Source: Spirochaetales bacterium
GTDB taxonomy: Bacteria > Spirochaetota > GWE2-31-10
Length of the DNA stretch: 60,755 nt
Assembly (NCBI GenBank): GCA_017624275.1
Contig: JAGANG010000061.1
Location: 1 to 60,755 of the forward strand
Direction: 5' to 3'
Below the pieces are notes generated by a model. That model did not search any database. It had not been told where the DNA came from and saw only the letters and a list, made by a program, of their open reading frames with translations. Each line of letters starts with the position of its first letter. The first letter of the stretch is position 1. This document shows, in pieces, positions 45,737 to 55,751 of the stretch. The translations under genes were made by a program, and so were the position numbers.

Positions 45737-46600
45737 TTAAAAATCTAAATAGCTTTGGAATATTTTAACGTCATCATAATGACAGCGTTTTTCTGCACCT
45801 TTTAATAAAATTTGTGCTTTTTTATGTAATGTTTTTTGCATGATTTCATACTTATCAGGCGGCATTTTGACTGTTTGCAGCAGTTTGTACAAAGATTGAG
45901 CTCTGAAACGATCCATGGCTTCGTAACGTGTGCTTAATTGTCCGGAGTGTCCGGCGTAACGTGTAACCAGCGGCGTGGAAATAAAACCGAATTCTTCACC
46001 TGACAGCATAATTCTTAGCCACAAATCGTAATCTTCACATACTGGAAGAGATTCGTCGAATACGCCGCATTTATCGAAAATCTCACGTTTTGCCATTACG
46101 GCTGACGGTGCGATTAACGAAAAATTCACTGAACGGTCAAAAATATCACCGCCGCTTTTACGAAACTTTTCGCACGGATTGACACGCACGCCGTTTCTAA
46201 TCCAAATCTCTTCACCGTGAATAATATTAAATTGCGGATGTTCCCTAAAAAAAGCTAATTGCAATTCTAATTTTTTCGGCATCCATTCATCGTCACTGTC
46301 CAAAAATGCAATGAAATTACCTTTTGCATAAGCAATACCTCTGTTGCGTGCGTGGCTTACTCCGTGACATTTTTCTGTTCGCAGCCAGTAAATCGGAATG
46401 TCGACATTTGCAAAATCAGTCATTATATTTTGCGGATTGTCATCGGAACCGTCGTCGCAAATCAGAATTTCAAAAGGCAGAATCGTTTGGTTAAATACAC
46501 TGTATAATGCACGCTTCAGTAATTCTTTTCGATTGTGCAATGGTATGATAATAGATACACTCTCTTTAATTGCTGTGGCGTTTAATTTATGTTTTAGCAT
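45737..46600 (-). CDS. Family 2 glycosyltransferase
   Basis: A 287-residue GT-A fold enzyme. VSIIIPLHNRKELLKRALYS opens the nucleotide-sugar fold, with DDGSDD at 49-54 and the metal-binding FLDSDDEW (D101, D103). GVSHARNRGIAYAKG is typical of GT2. No membrane segment, so it is a cytoplasmic enzyme working on a membrane or protein acceptor. It starts 3 bases after the helicase gene. Donor and acceptor unknown; a surface glycan is likely. Confidence 0.92.
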   Translation of the reverse strand: MLKHKLNATAIKESVSIIIPLHNRKELLKRALYSVFNQTILPFEILICDDGSDDNPQNIMTDFANVDIPIYWLRTEKCHGVSHARNRGIAYAKGNFIAFLDSDDEWMPKKLELQLAFFREHPQFNIIHGEEIWIRNGVRVNPCEKFRKSGGDIFDRSVNFSLIAPSAVMAKREIFDKCGVFDESLPVCEDYDLWLRIMLSGEEFGFISTPLVTRYAGHSGQLSTRYEAMDRFRAQSLYKLLQTVKMPPDKYEIMQKTLHKKAQILLKGAEKRCHYDDVKIFQSYLDF

Positions 46601-46603
46601 TGT

Positions 46604-48619
46604 TTAACTCTTTTCTTCCTGCAAATTCCATTTATCCAAAAGCATTGCCAGAGTGTCTTTTTTACCTAAATCTTTTTCAATATCAAGTGTTTCAATTACA
46701 TCTTCCGGAATTTCATTCATAAACGGCGACGGATTACGTTGAGATGTTTCTTTGAACTTTGTACGTTCTTTCGGGTATGATAAAAACAGTCGTTCTCTTG
46801 CTCTTGTAACGGCAACATAAAACAGTCGTCGTTCTTCCTGGTCGGTACCGGTTTCTTCCATAGTTTTGTCATGGGGAATCAAGCCGTCTTCTACACCGAT
46901 AACAAAAACGACTTTGTATTCCAAACCTTTTGCAGAATGGATACTCAAAAGGCTTATTTCGTCGCCGTCATTATCATCATCTCTTGTAGATAAACTTACA
47001 CGCTGCAAATATTCATAAATATTCGGATCCATATTATCCGGATTTTTTTCGTAGTTGCTTATTGATTGATAAAGTTGACTGATATTACGCATTTTATATT
47101 GTACAGATTTCGGGTCTTTTACTTCTAACAGCAATTTACCTTTATAATCAATTTCATCAACAAGATTGGAAACTGTTCTTGCAATATTGCGAGGTTTAAA
47201 AATTTGTTCACGATATTTTTCTATAAGATTATAAAAGTCTTCCAAATACGGCGTGGTTTTCGGCCCGAGAACTCCCAAACGTACAAAGTCACGTATAGAA
47301 CAATACATTGATGAATTAGTTTCTTTTGCATGTTGCATAATTGCGGTAATTGTTGCGTTGCCGATTCCCCGCTTTGGAGTATTAATGATTCTCGTAAGCG
47401 AAACTTCATCTTCCATATTTGCAATAAAACGCATATAGCTTAATATGTCTTTTATTTCCGGACGTTCAAAGAATTTTGTTGCACCGATTACTTTGTACGG
47501 AATATTATTTGTTCGCAACAATTCTTCGATTGGTTGTGATTGATTATTCATTCTGAAAAGAATTCCGAAATCGCTGTATTTGTACCCTTCCAAATGCAGT
47601 CTGTTTATATAAGTCATAACAAATTCTGCTTCTTCTTCCGGGTCTGTAGCTTCATACCATTGAATCAAGTTGCCCGGACTGCCTGAAGTCCAGAGTTTTT
47701 TCGCCTTTCTGTCTGTATTGCGACAAATAATGGAATTGGCAGCTTTCAGTATATTACCCGTACAACGATAATTTTGTTCAAGCTTAATTTCTTTAATCGG
47801 ATAAAAGTCTTGCTCAAACATTGAAATATTGCTTGAGTTCGCTCCTCGCCATGAATAAATAGATTGGTCGTCATCACCTACAACTGAAATATTTCTGTGT
47901 TTATATGCCAGCATTTTCATAAGTCGATATTGCATTGCCGATGTATCTTGATACTCGTCAACAAGAATATAACGCCAGCGATTTCTGTATTTTTCTAGGA
48001 TTTCCGGATGTTCTTCAAACAGGATAATTGGTAATTTTATTAAATCATTAAAATCGACCGCATTATATGCCATCAGATTTTTTTGATACATTTCATAAAT
48101 TCTCGGTAAATTCGGATCTTCGATTCCGGATGCTGTATGCATTTTGATTTTTATCAATCCGATTTTAAATAATAATTCTTTTAGGTCGTACTCATCTTCG
48201 GGGAGTTTCAGTTCATGAATAATTTCTTTCAGTAATTTTTGGCAATCGGAATCATCATAAATAGAAAACTTTCCTCGGTATCCTAAATGGGTAATTTCAC
48301 GCTCTAAAATTTGCAATCCCAACGAATGAAATGTTGTAATCGTAATTCCTTTTTTTCCCTTACCGACTAATTTTGCTACACGCTCTTTCATTTCTCGGGC
48401 GGCTTTGTTTGTAAATGTTACAGCCAAGATGGAAGATGCCGGAATACCTATATTTACCAGGTATTGAATTTTATGAGTAATAACACGAGTTTTACCGGAA
48501 CCTGCTCCGGCTAATATCAATAATGCTCCGTCGGTTTCTACAACAGCTTCGTATTGCTGCGGATTTAAAATTTTACGTAATTCTTCTTGAATTTGAAGTT
48601 TTTTAGCTTGTGATACCAT
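46604..48619 (-). CDS. pcrA: UvrD/PcrA-family DNA helicase
   Basis: A 671-residue superfamily 1A helicase acting 3' to 5' in repair and replication restart. Walker A GAGSGKT at 38-44, TFTNKAAREM (motif Ia), Walker B DEYQDT at 221-226, VGDDDQSIYSWRGA (III), the EQNYR motif (IV), then ISLLSIHSAKGLEYKVVFVI (V) and VAVTRARERL (VI). The C-terminal tail is shorter than in PcrA of Bacillus, so Rep or UvrD are alternative labels. Confidence 0.93.
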   Translation of the reverse strand: MVSQAKKLQIQEELRKILNPQQYEAVVETDGALLILAGAGSGKTRVITHKIQYLVNIGIPASSILAVTFTNKAAREMKERVAKLVGKGKKGITITTFHSLGLQILEREITHLGYRGKFSIYDDSDCQKLLKEIIHELKLPEDEYDLKELLFKIGLIKIKMHTASGIEDPNLPRIYEMYQKNLMAYNAVDFNDLIKLPIILFEEHPEILEKYRNRWRYILVDEYQDTSAMQYRLMKMLAYKHRNISVVGDDDQSIYSWRGANSSNISMFEQDFYPIKEIKLEQNYRCTGNILKAANSIICRNTDRKAKKLWTSGSPGNLIQWYEATDPEEEAEFVMTYINRLHLEGYKYSDFGILFRMNNQSQPIEELLRTNNIPYKVIGATKFFERPEIKDILSYMRFIANMEDEVSLTRIINTPKRGIGNATITAIMQHAKETNSSMYCSIRDFVRLGVLGPKTTPYLEDFYNLIEKYREQIFKPRNIARTVSNLVDEIDYKGKLLLEVKDPKSVQYKMRNISQLYQSISNYEKNPDNMDPNIYEYLQRVSLSTRDDDNDGDEISLLSIHSAKGLEYKVVFVIGVEDGLIPHDKTMEETGTDQEERRLFYVAVTRARERLFLSYPKERTKFKETSQRNPSPFMNEIPEDVIETLDIEKDLGKKDTLAMLLDKWNLQEEKS

Positions 48620-48655
48620 TTATTTTCCCAATTAGTTTTTAGTTTGATAATTTTA

Positions 48656-49834
48656 TTATGCAATTTTAGTACGTTTTTTGATTGTATAAATCCACGCACA
48701 AATTAATGAAGTCAGCGGAATGGTAAAAAGAATTCCGATACTTCCGGAAAGTGTTTGCAAGATTTCAGCTACTATTAATTCTCGATTAAACAATCCTAAC
48801 CATGATGTTCTGTAAGCAATTAATAAAAGTACTAATGACAAGGAACTTCCTATATATGCCAGTACAAGTGTATTTGCCATTGTTCCCATCATGTCACGTC
48901 CAATGGTGAGTCCGGAACGGAAAATTTCGTTTGCCGGCGTGTCCGGAGCTTTTTCTTTTACCTCGTATAATGCCGATGACAATGAAATTGCTACATCCAT
49001 TATTGCACCTATTGCCCCGATAAGAATGGCTGCAAATGTAATTGCTTTTAGATTTATCGGGTTTTCAGGATTTAAATACAATAAATATAATGATTCGTCA
49101 TTTAGCACGCCGGTCAGATTCATTATGTAACCTGTAACGGATGCGATTCCCCCGGAAACTGCCGTACCGGCAAGACAGCCCATTGCTGCACAAAGAGCTT
49201 TTTTTGATGTCCCGTATACGATAAGCAAAGTCATTGCGGTAATAAATACGGCAACACATATTGCCCAAAAGTAAATATTTTTACCTGCTAAGATTGCCGG
49301 AATTAAAACATAAAACACGGAAACACAAGTGAATGTCAATGATAAAATTGTATTTATACCTTGTATGTGTCCAAAAACAATTAACAACGCTATAAATGCA
49401 CCGCCTAACCATAAAAGCGTATCACTTCGCAAATACTCGGCAAACATCCAATAATTTCCGTCTTTCGGGTCGTTTATGCGACAAAGGAGAATTTTGTCAC
49501 CTACTTCGATTTCTTTTATTTTTACAGGCAAGTAAGAATCTACTGTTTGTACAGCAGGAACTTTCATTCCTTTTTTGTAACCGTTTAAAATTTTAGCGGT
49601 AAATTCTATTGAAATATTTTCAGTTGTAGCTTCACCGGAACCGCTGTCGTCTTCGATTTTTTGAATATTTCGATTATTTATTTGAATAACTCTTGCCTTC
49701 AGCATTTCTTGAATACTTTCTTGATTAGCTTTTGACGGCATGCCCTTTCCGCCGGTAATGATGTAGTTTCCGAAATACAAAAAGAGCAATGAAAAAGTAA
49801 CGGTAAATAAATAAACGGTAATTTTGCGAATCAT
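48656..49834 (-). CDS. YibE/F family membrane protein
   Basis: A 392-residue protein. One N-terminal helix (5-27) is followed by an extracytoplasmic beta domain (about 28-135), then about seven helices. GAIGAIMDVAISLSSALYE and GRDMMGTMANTLVLAYIG are the family blocks. AAGGAG precedes the ATG. YibE/F proteins are widespread but uncharacterised; transport is a common guess. It lies in a minus-strand run with the GSCFA gene upstream and the helicase downstream. Confidence 0.9.
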   Translation of the reverse strand: MIRKITVYLFTVTFSLLFLYFGNYIITGGKGMPSKANQESIQEMLKARVIQINNRNIQKIEDDSGSGEATTENISIEFTAKILNGYKKGMKVPAVQTVDSYLPVKIKEIEVGDKILLCRINDPKDGNYWMFAEYLRSDTLLWLGGAFIALLIVFGHIQGINTILSLTFTCVSVFYVLIPAILAGKNIYFWAICVAVFITAMTLLIVYGTSKKALCAAMGCLAGTAVSGGIASVTGYIMNLTGVLNDESLYLLYLNPENPINLKAITFAAILIGAIGAIMDVAISLSSALYEVKEKAPDTPANEIFRSGLTIGRDMMGTMANTLVLAYIGSSLSLVLLLIAYRTSWLGLFNRELIVAEILQTLSGSIGILFTIPLTSLICAWIYTIKKRTKIA

Positions 49835-49883
49835 TAGAATTTCTCCTTAATAATTGTCCGGTTTTATTTCGACAGAAAATACT

Positions 49884-51095
49884 CTAAACGTCGTTCTTTG
49901 TCAAAAACGATATTAGCATAGAAGATAATCGCTTGTCGGAAAAAAGCCGTACCGGTAAAGATTGGAAATTGTGTTCTTTACGAAAAAAAGCCAGTAGTTC
50001 CAAAATGAGATTTTTTTCATTACTATCGAAAAAAAAGTTATTTTCTGAAAATAATTCATCAATTAATTTATCAGTTTGTTCGTGATTATAAAAATTACGA
50101 GCCAATTTGCATGCCGTTTCAAATCGTAATGTCGAAGTATTTGCCGTTTGTATTTTTTGCAGTTGCATTGTTATCTTTTTTAATAATTCAAAATTTGCAT
50201 TACTTTCCGGTGCAGTCGGACGATGATGTAATAATTTTTTTATGGATGAAATTTCTTTCATTACCGATTGGGTTTGTTTCGTAAATGAAGATGAAATAAA
50301 ATTCTTCATTATAAATGAAACTGCTTTTTTGTTTGGATGAGTACCGTCGTTTTTGTACCATTTTCTATCGCAAAGTTCGTCACGAAAAATTTCGTATGAC
50401 GGGAAATAGAAAACATTGTTGTCGCTGTATTTTTCTGTCACTTCATCTAATGCACTTTTTAGGCGTGATTTTGATGTACTGTCAAGCAACGGCTCTCCGG
50501 GATAATGTTTAGCCGGTGAAATGGTAATAATAATATCAGCATTATTTTTCACGTTTTTTATAATTTCAACGGTTTGTTTTATGTATTCGCAACATTCACT
50601 GTGAGTCAGAAGCCTTCTGTTCATTTTGTTTTGCGGAACACGATGACAATTTGCCGTAATGATTTTTTCTTCATTTGCTGTTGTCGGGCAAACAGATTGA
50701 TAAGTTTCGTAAATTACGGCAGAACCTAAAGTTATAAGGAAAACATCAGCTTGTGAAAAAAAATTTTTTGCTTGATTTAATTGATTGTTTGCTGAATTTA
50801 AAACTGTATCGGGATTGTCGCAATCATTAGCGGCACTATGGCAAAATAAAAAATATTTACCGTTATAAAATGATAAATCTTCGTAAGAATATTTATCTTT
50901 GGTTGTAATGTGCAGTAACTGTTGATATATAGAGTACGGATTGTAAACTACTCCGAACGGATTTGAAAATGTTTTTACTCCGAGAGAAGCAAGATTTTTT
51001 GCGATATTTTCGGAAAAACACGAGCCTATAGAAAAAAAAGAATTATTAAATGAATATTTTTGTATATTTTGCATGGGTATGCGGATGCGTTTCAT
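49884..51095 (-). CDS. GSCFA-domain protein
   Basis: A 403-residue cytoplasmic protein. The naming motif is SIGSCFSENIA (22-32), followed by NPFGVVYNPYSIY. Later LITLGSAVIYE and the TISPAKH block, with FPSYEIFRDEL, suggest an SGNH-like hydrolase fold, with Ser25 or a later residue as nucleophile. GSCFA proteins are linked to lipopolysaccharide or surface-glycan loci in other bacteria, but the substrate is unknown. It is transcribed away from the PBP1A gene. Confidence 0.85.
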   Translation of the reverse strand: MKRIRIPMQNIQKYSFNNSFFSIGSCFSENIAKNLASLGVKTFSNPFGVVYNPYSIYQQLLHITTKDKYSYEDLSFYNGKYFLFCHSAANDCDNPDTVLNSANNQLNQAKNFFSQADVFLITLGSAVIYETYQSVCPTTANEEKIITANCHRVPQNKMNRRLLTHSECCEYIKQTVEIIKNVKNNADIIITISPAKHYPGEPLLDSTSKSRLKSALDEVTEKYSDNNVFYFPSYEIFRDELCDRKWYKNDGTHPNKKAVSFIMKNFISSSFTKQTQSVMKEISSIKKLLHHRPTAPESNANFELLKKITMQLQKIQTANTSTLRFETACKLARNFYNHEQTDKLIDELFSENNFFFDSNEKNLILELLAFFRKEHNFQSLPVRLFSDKRLSSMLISFLTKNDV

Positions 51096-51176
51096 AAAAA
51101 GCTCCAGATTTTACAATTTTCTAATGTAATTTGCCGGCTTGCCGATTTTCTTATGTAAATCTAATTTTCAAAAACG

Positions 51177-51205
51177 TTGACATCAAGTTAAGAAATGAAT
51201 AATAT
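51177..51205 (+). promoter_or_regulatory. Sigma-70 promoter of the PBP1A gene
   Basis: TTGACA (51177-51182), 17 bases, TAATAT (51200-51205). The predicted transcript begins near 51212, giving a leader of about 100 bases that includes the palindromes at 51216-51235. Confidence 0.75.
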
Positions 51206-51215
51206 CCGGCATAAA

Positions 51216-51235
51216 ATCATGCATGATATATCATG
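51216..51235. promoter_or_regulatory. Overlapping palindromes just downstream of the PBP1A transcription start
   Basis: ATCATGCATGAT (51216-51227) and ATGATATATCAT (51223-51234) are both perfect 12-bp palindromes sharing five bases. Together they give three ATCATG/CATGAT half-sites, the last at 51230-51235. Their position, about +5 to +24, suits a repressor operator. The rest of 51096-51311 is AT-rich without other clear signals. Confidence 0.5.
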
Positions 51236-51311
51236 AATAGATTCAATGTGTATAAAAAAAATTGCACAATATAAAAAATGACTTTAATTATAAAATAAAG
51301 AGGTTTTTATC

Positions 51312-54107
51312 TTGAAATCCCAATCGAAAAAACAATCTAAGATAATAGTAAGAACAATCATTAAATCAAGTATTATTTTATTATTTTCAATTTGTGTTGC
51401 TGTAGTTCTAGGTTTTGTACTCGGCAATTTGAATAATATGGACAAAATTGAGAATTTGCTGGAAAGTAAAAAACCGTCGTTACCCAGTGTTTTGCTTGAT
51501 CGAAACGGAAAAGTAATTACTGAATTTTATTCAGATGAAAAACGTGATATTGTTTCTCTTGAAGCAATTCCGGAATTTTTGATACAAGGATTAATCGCTT
51601 GGGAAGATGAAAGTTTTTATCATCACCACGGAGTTAATCCTATAGCGATTATGCGTGCAATGGTGAACAATATGCTCGGTCATCCCGTAAGTGGTGCCAG
51701 TACATTGACGCAGCAGCTTTCAAGAACAATATTTTTAAATAATGAATTTTCGTTAAAACGAAAGATTAAAGAATTGTGGATTTCTTTTCAGCTTGAGAAA
51801 CGTTATACGAAAAATGAGATTTTATCATTGTATTTAAATCATGTTCCTTTTGGGTATGGTTTGAACGGAGTGCAAAGTGCCAGCCAATTCTTTTTTAATA
51901 AAGATGTGAGCGATTTAAATTATGCAGAAGCTGCGTCATTGATTACGGTAATTTCTAACCCTACTTTTTATTCTTTTATACGTTTTCCGCAGAATCATAA
52001 GAAAAAGCAACGAGAAGTTTTGGCTAAAATGGTTCGTAGAGGAATTATTACAAAAGAGGATTCTGATAAATCTTTTGATGCATATTGGAAACGTTGGCAA
52101 ATGACTTCACAGTCTTCCAGAGGTGCTTTCTATAATCGTGAAGATAAAGCTCCTTTTTTCAGTAACTGGGTTTTGCAACAGATAGAAAAAGATTTACCGT
52201 CTTATAATGTCTACAAAGACGGTTTGACAATTCGTACAACTTTGGATTTAGATTACAATTTGTATGCGGATAAGCTTGTTAAAAAATTACTTGAAAAACA
52301 GCAGAAAGTTTTTGATGAAGAGCAAGAAAAAAACTTTGATGTTATTCAAAATAAATATATTGATGCCATTTCATTGATGAGTCATACTTTCGGACTTTCG
52401 AATGTAAATATCGGTCGTGATTCGTTGTTAAAACGTGGAATTACGGCATATCAAAATAATATTAATGCACCGCTTAATCTTACTGCAAAACTTTTGGGGC
52501 TTGAAGGTTTGGATGATTTAACAGAAAATGCATATTCTTTTTCCGAAGCCACCCAAAAAACGAATGAGGATGTACAAGCTGCGGTTTTGGCGATAGATAA
52601 TGCTACCGGTCAAATTATTACTATGATAGGCGGAAAACATTTTGATGTAAACAATCGTTTTAATTATGCAATGCAAGGACGTCGTCAGCCGGGGTCTTCA
52701 TTTAAACCGTTGGTTTATTCAGCTGCCTTTGATACCGGACGTTATACAGCTTCTACGGTAATCTTAGATGAACCGACAGTGTTTACTTTTGGATCTGAAG
52801 ATTCCGATGATTGGTACAAACCTCAGAATTACGGAGGCTTGTACTATGGAAAGGTTTCTGTACGACGTGCACTCAGAAGAAGTTTAAATATTCCTGCCGT
52901 AAAGATTTTTTACGATATCGGAAAGGATAATGATTATAAAGTTCCTATTGATCGTTCTGCTCAATTGTTAGGGATTAATGCTCAAAGCGAAATCGATTCA
53001 AGATTTGGACGAGAAGCAAGTACGGTTTTGGGTACAGGTTCGGTGTCGTTGGCTGAAATGGTAAATGCTTATTCTGTATTTGCTAATCAAGGACAGCGAC
53101 GTGTAATGAACAGTATTCTTTCGGTTGAAGATCGGGACGGACGTGTGATATGGGAACCATGGACAGATATTGAAAAATATTATCGTGATAACAAAAAGAA
53201 ATTACAGGTTGTATCTGCACAGAATGCATTTTTGTTGACTGATATTTTAAAAGGAACAGTTCACAGTCCGGATGGATTTTTGTATAAGGCAAAACGCAGA
53301 ATAATTGCGTCAGGACGTCCGTTCCCTGATGTAGAACTTGCTGCAAAATCCGGAACTACACAATTGTGGAGTGACGGTTGGGTATTGGGATATTCTCCGG
53401 AAATAACATTGGGAATTTGGATTGGATTTAAACAGTACGGCTTGAGCCTCGGATATGGACAAGATGGTGCTGTAATTTTGGGTGATACATGGGTGGATTA
53501 CATGCGAATGGCTCATTTGTCATCAAATAAAGAATCATTGCATTTCCAAGCTCCGGCTAATTTGTCGCGTATAAAAGTTTGTGCTGCTTCGGGTAAGCTA
53601 CCTTCTGATGCATGTAATGAAGAACTTGTATATCCGGAATATTTTTTACCGGGAACTTTACCTAAAGTTACTTGTGATGAATGTTCTCGTGTAAAAAATC
53701 AACGTCAGCAAGGTTTATCTAACTTCTCTTCCGATATAGGAATTTTTGGCGATATGGATTTTTCAGGAAGTTCAATTGAAGTAGATGAAGATTTATTGTT
53801 AGATAATAATTCTCTTTTTGATGATGATGGCGGTTATGATTTTGAAGATGAAGATGCAGAACCTTTGATTCCGAATGAACCGACAGAAAGTGAGCCTGTT
53901 GTTGAGCCGGTAAAAGTTAAAGAGGAAGTTATAAAGAAAGTTGAAGAGGTACAAACTGTAATATCAGAAAATGATGCGGAAGAAATTGAAACTGAAAATG
54001 TTACAGTAGAAATGCCTGTAGAAAAAATAGATGACAGTATAACCGAGGTGCAAACGAATAAAGATGTCGAAACACCGCTTGTAACGGATGCAACATCAGA
54101 TAATTAA
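51312..54107 (+). CDS. Penicillin-binding protein 1A (bifunctional transglycosylase/transpeptidase)
   Basis: A 931-residue class A PBP. One N-terminal membrane helix (about 15-40) is followed by the GT51 glycosyltransferase (EDESFYHHHGVNPIAIMRA, SGASTLTQQLSR, then the KRKIKELWISFQLEKRYTK stretch). The transpeptidase has SSFK at 462-465, RSLNIPAV (SxN) and KSGT at 679-682. A Cys-containing segment follows, and residues 790-931 form an acidic Glu/Val-rich tail. The start is TTG 51312 with AGAGG upstream. It polymerises and cross-links peptidoglycan in the periplasm. Confidence 0.95.
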   Translation: MKSQSKKQSKIIVRTIIKSSIILLFSICVAVVLGFVLGNLNNMDKIENLLESKKPSLPSVLLDRNGKVITEFYSDEKRDIVSLEAIPEFLIQGLIAWEDESFYHHHGVNPIAIMRAMVNNMLGHPVSGASTLTQQLSRTIFLNNEFSLKRKIKELWISFQLEKRYTKNEILSLYLNHVPFGYGLNGVQSASQFFFNKDVSDLNYAEAASLITVISNPTFYSFIRFPQNHKKKQREVLAKMVRRGIITKEDSDKSFDAYWKRWQMTSQSSRGAFYNREDKAPFFSNWVLQQIEKDLPSYNVYKDGLTIRTTLDLDYNLYADKLVKKLLEKQQKVFDEEQEKNFDVIQNKYIDAISLMSHTFGLSNVNIGRDSLLKRGITAYQNNINAPLNLTAKLLGLEGLDDLTENAYSFSEATQKTNEDVQAAVLAIDNATGQIITMIGGKHFDVNNRFNYAMQGRRQPGSSFKPLVYSAAFDTGRYTASTVILDEPTVFTFGSEDSDDWYKPQNYGGLYYGKVSVRRALRRSLNIPAVKIFYDIGKDNDYKVPIDRSAQLLGINAQSEIDSRFGREASTVLGTGSVSLAEMVNAYSVFANQGQRRVMNSILSVEDRDGRVIWEPWTDIEKYYRDNKKKLQVVSAQNAFLLTDILKGTVHSPDGFLYKAKRRIIASGRPFPDVELAAKSGTTQLWSDGWVLGYSPEITLGIWIGFKQYGLSLGYGQDGAVILGDTWVDYMRMAHLSSNKESLHFQAPANLSRIKVCAASGKLPSDACNEELVYPEYFLPGTLPKVTCDECSRVKNQRQQGLSNFSSDIGIFGDMDFSGSSIEVDEDLLLDNNSLFDDDGGYDFEDEDAEPLIPNEPTESEPVVEPVKVKEEVIKKVEEVQTVISENDAEEIETENVTVEMPVEKIDDSITEVQTNKDVETPLVTDATSDN

Positions 54108-54115
54108 TTTATAGA

Positions 54116-54151
54116 ACCGGAGGAAGTAAAATACTTTACTCCGGTTTTTTT
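54116..54151 (+). terminator. Terminator of the PBP1A gene
   Basis: AACCGGAG (54115-54122), a two-base bulge and AGTAAA (54125-54130) pair with TTTACT and CCGGTT (54135-54146), followed by a T-tract to 54151. Confidence 0.88.
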
Positions 54152-54224
54152 ATGTATTTTAAAATACTGTAAGTATGTAAATATAATACCAAAATTGAAT
54201 TAGGGTCTGCCACCTTAATTAGAC

Positions 54225-54257
54225 ATAAAAAAAGTGTACCTCACTTGAGATACACTT
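54225..54257 (-). terminator. Terminator of argG
   Basis: AAGTGTACCTCA (54232-54243) and TGAGATACACTT (54246-54257) form a stem with one wobble. On the minus strand seven T residues follow (54231-54225). Confidence 0.88.
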
Positions 54258-54290
54258 CATTTGTGGTCTTTTTCCTATTGAGAAAAGTTA

Positions 54291-55493
54291 TTATTTTTGA
54301 ATCTTAGCTTCGATTCCCATTTGTAAACCAAATAAATTAATAAAACCGGCAGAATCTTTATGGCTGTAAAGTGATCCAGTTGTAAATGAAGCGATTTCTT
54401 CACTGTACAATGAATAAGGAGATTTCTTACCGGCAACAATACAATTTCCTTTATACAATGCTAAAGTAACTTCACCTGTAGCAAATCTCATCATTTCACG
54501 AGCAAAATTTTCCAGTGCCATTCTTAAATGAGTGTAATATTTTCCGTTATAAACCATGTTAGCATATACTTTACCCATATCTGCAAGAAGTGACATTGAA
54601 TCTTTTTCCAATACCATTTCTCGTAATTCATCATAAGCAGCATACAAAATTGTTCCGCCCGGAGTTTCATAAACCCCGTGGCTTTTCATACCTACCAAAC
54701 GGTTTTCCAAAATATCTGCACGTCCGATTCCGTTTTCACCACCGATTTTGTTCAAATACTTCAATAGTGAAACTCCGTCCATTTTCTTACCGTCGATAGA
54801 TACAGGAATACCTTTTTCAAATCCGATAGTAACAAATGTTTCTTGATCTGGAGCGTCTTTAGGTGATTTACTTAAAACAAACATATTTTCATTAGGTCTG
54901 TTTATTAAATCTTCCAACTCCCCGCCTTCATGGCTGATATGCCAAATATTTCTGTCTCTCGAATAGATTTTCTTTTCTGAAATACCGCCTAAATCGATAT
55001 TATGTTTTTTTGCATATTCAATACAATCTTCACGTGACTGTAAATCCCAAATTCTCCAAGGGGCAATTACTTTTAATTGCGGAGCAAGAGTTTTGTAAGT
55101 AAGTTCAAAACGCACTTGGTCATTACCTTTTCCTGTACAACCGTGTGCTAATGCGTCACAACCTTCTTTTAAAGCTATTTCAACTTGACGTTTAGCTTGA
55201 ATAGGACGAGCAATAGAAGTTCCCAATAAATAACGACCTTCATATTTTGCTCCGATCATTGCCATAGGAAAAATACAATCTTCAACTAATTCTTTTTGCA
55301 GATTTTCCAAATAAAATTTGCTGGCACCTGTTTTTAATGCTTTTTCTTCAAGACCTTCAGTTTCTTCTTCCTGACCGACATCAGTACAAATTGTAATAAC
55401 TTCACAGTTATAAGTTTCTTTTAACCACGGAATGATAATTGATGTATCAAGTCCGCCGGAATATGCTAATGCAACTTTTTTTACAGTATCCAT
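54291..55493 (-). CDS. argG: Argininosuccinate synthase
   Basis: A 400-residue enzyme joining citrulline and aspartate with ATP. The PP-motif is AYSGGLDTS at 10-18; GCTGKGNDQVRFELT and the EGGELEDL block are family hallmarks. The ATG at 55493 is chosen because AAAGGAG lies eight bases upstream and it gives the standard N-terminus; the in-frame ATG at 55583 lies upstream of the promoter. argH and other arginine genes are not in the window. Confidence 0.97.
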   Translation of the reverse strand: MDTVKKVALAYSGGLDTSIIIPWLKETYNCEVITICTDVGQEEETEGLEEKALKTGASKFYLENLQKELVEDCIFPMAMIGAKYEGRYLLGTSIARPIQAKRQVEIALKEGCDALAHGCTGKGNDQVRFELTYKTLAPQLKVIAPWRIWDLQSREDCIEYAKKHNIDLGGISEKKIYSRDRNIWHISHEGGELEDLINRPNENMFVLSKSPKDAPDQETFVTIGFEKGIPVSIDGKKMDGVSLLKYLNKIGGENGIGRADILENRLVGMKSHGVYETPGGTILYAAYDELREMVLEKDSMSLLADMGKVYANMVYNGKYYTHLRMALENFAREMMRFATGEVTLALYKGNCIVAGKKSPYSLYSEEIASFTTGSLYSHKDSAGFINLFGLQMGIEAKIQK

Positions 55494-55533
55494 ATACAAA
55501 ACTCCTTTACCAAAAATTAAAAAAATCGGACGC

Positions 55534-55561
55534 ATTATAATCATTATCAAACTTTTGTCAA
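55534..55561 (-). promoter_or_regulatory. Sigma-70 promoter of argG
   Basis: On the minus strand TTGACA (55561-55556), 16 bases, TATAAT (55539-55534). Both hexamers are perfect, with a slightly short spacer. The 5' leader is about 35 bases. Confidence 0.82.
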
Positions 55562-55751
55562 CGATGCATAGTCCTTTATACATTAAGAAAATGTAAAGAT
55601 TAAAAAAGTAAAATTAAATATTTCGTTAGAAAAATCTTGTTTTTAATAACTTTTGAATCTTATACTTGTTTGTGTATGCAAAAAGTTGTAAAAGAATGGC
55701 GATTTTTTATGCAATACAGCTTTTAAAAGTTTTTATATACGGAAGGAAATT

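Noticed and set aside
54152..54231. Insertion-sequence end (AGGGTCTGCCACC...TTAGACA)
   Set aside because: It looks vaguely like a transposon end, but there is no partner repeat, transposase or target duplication in the window.
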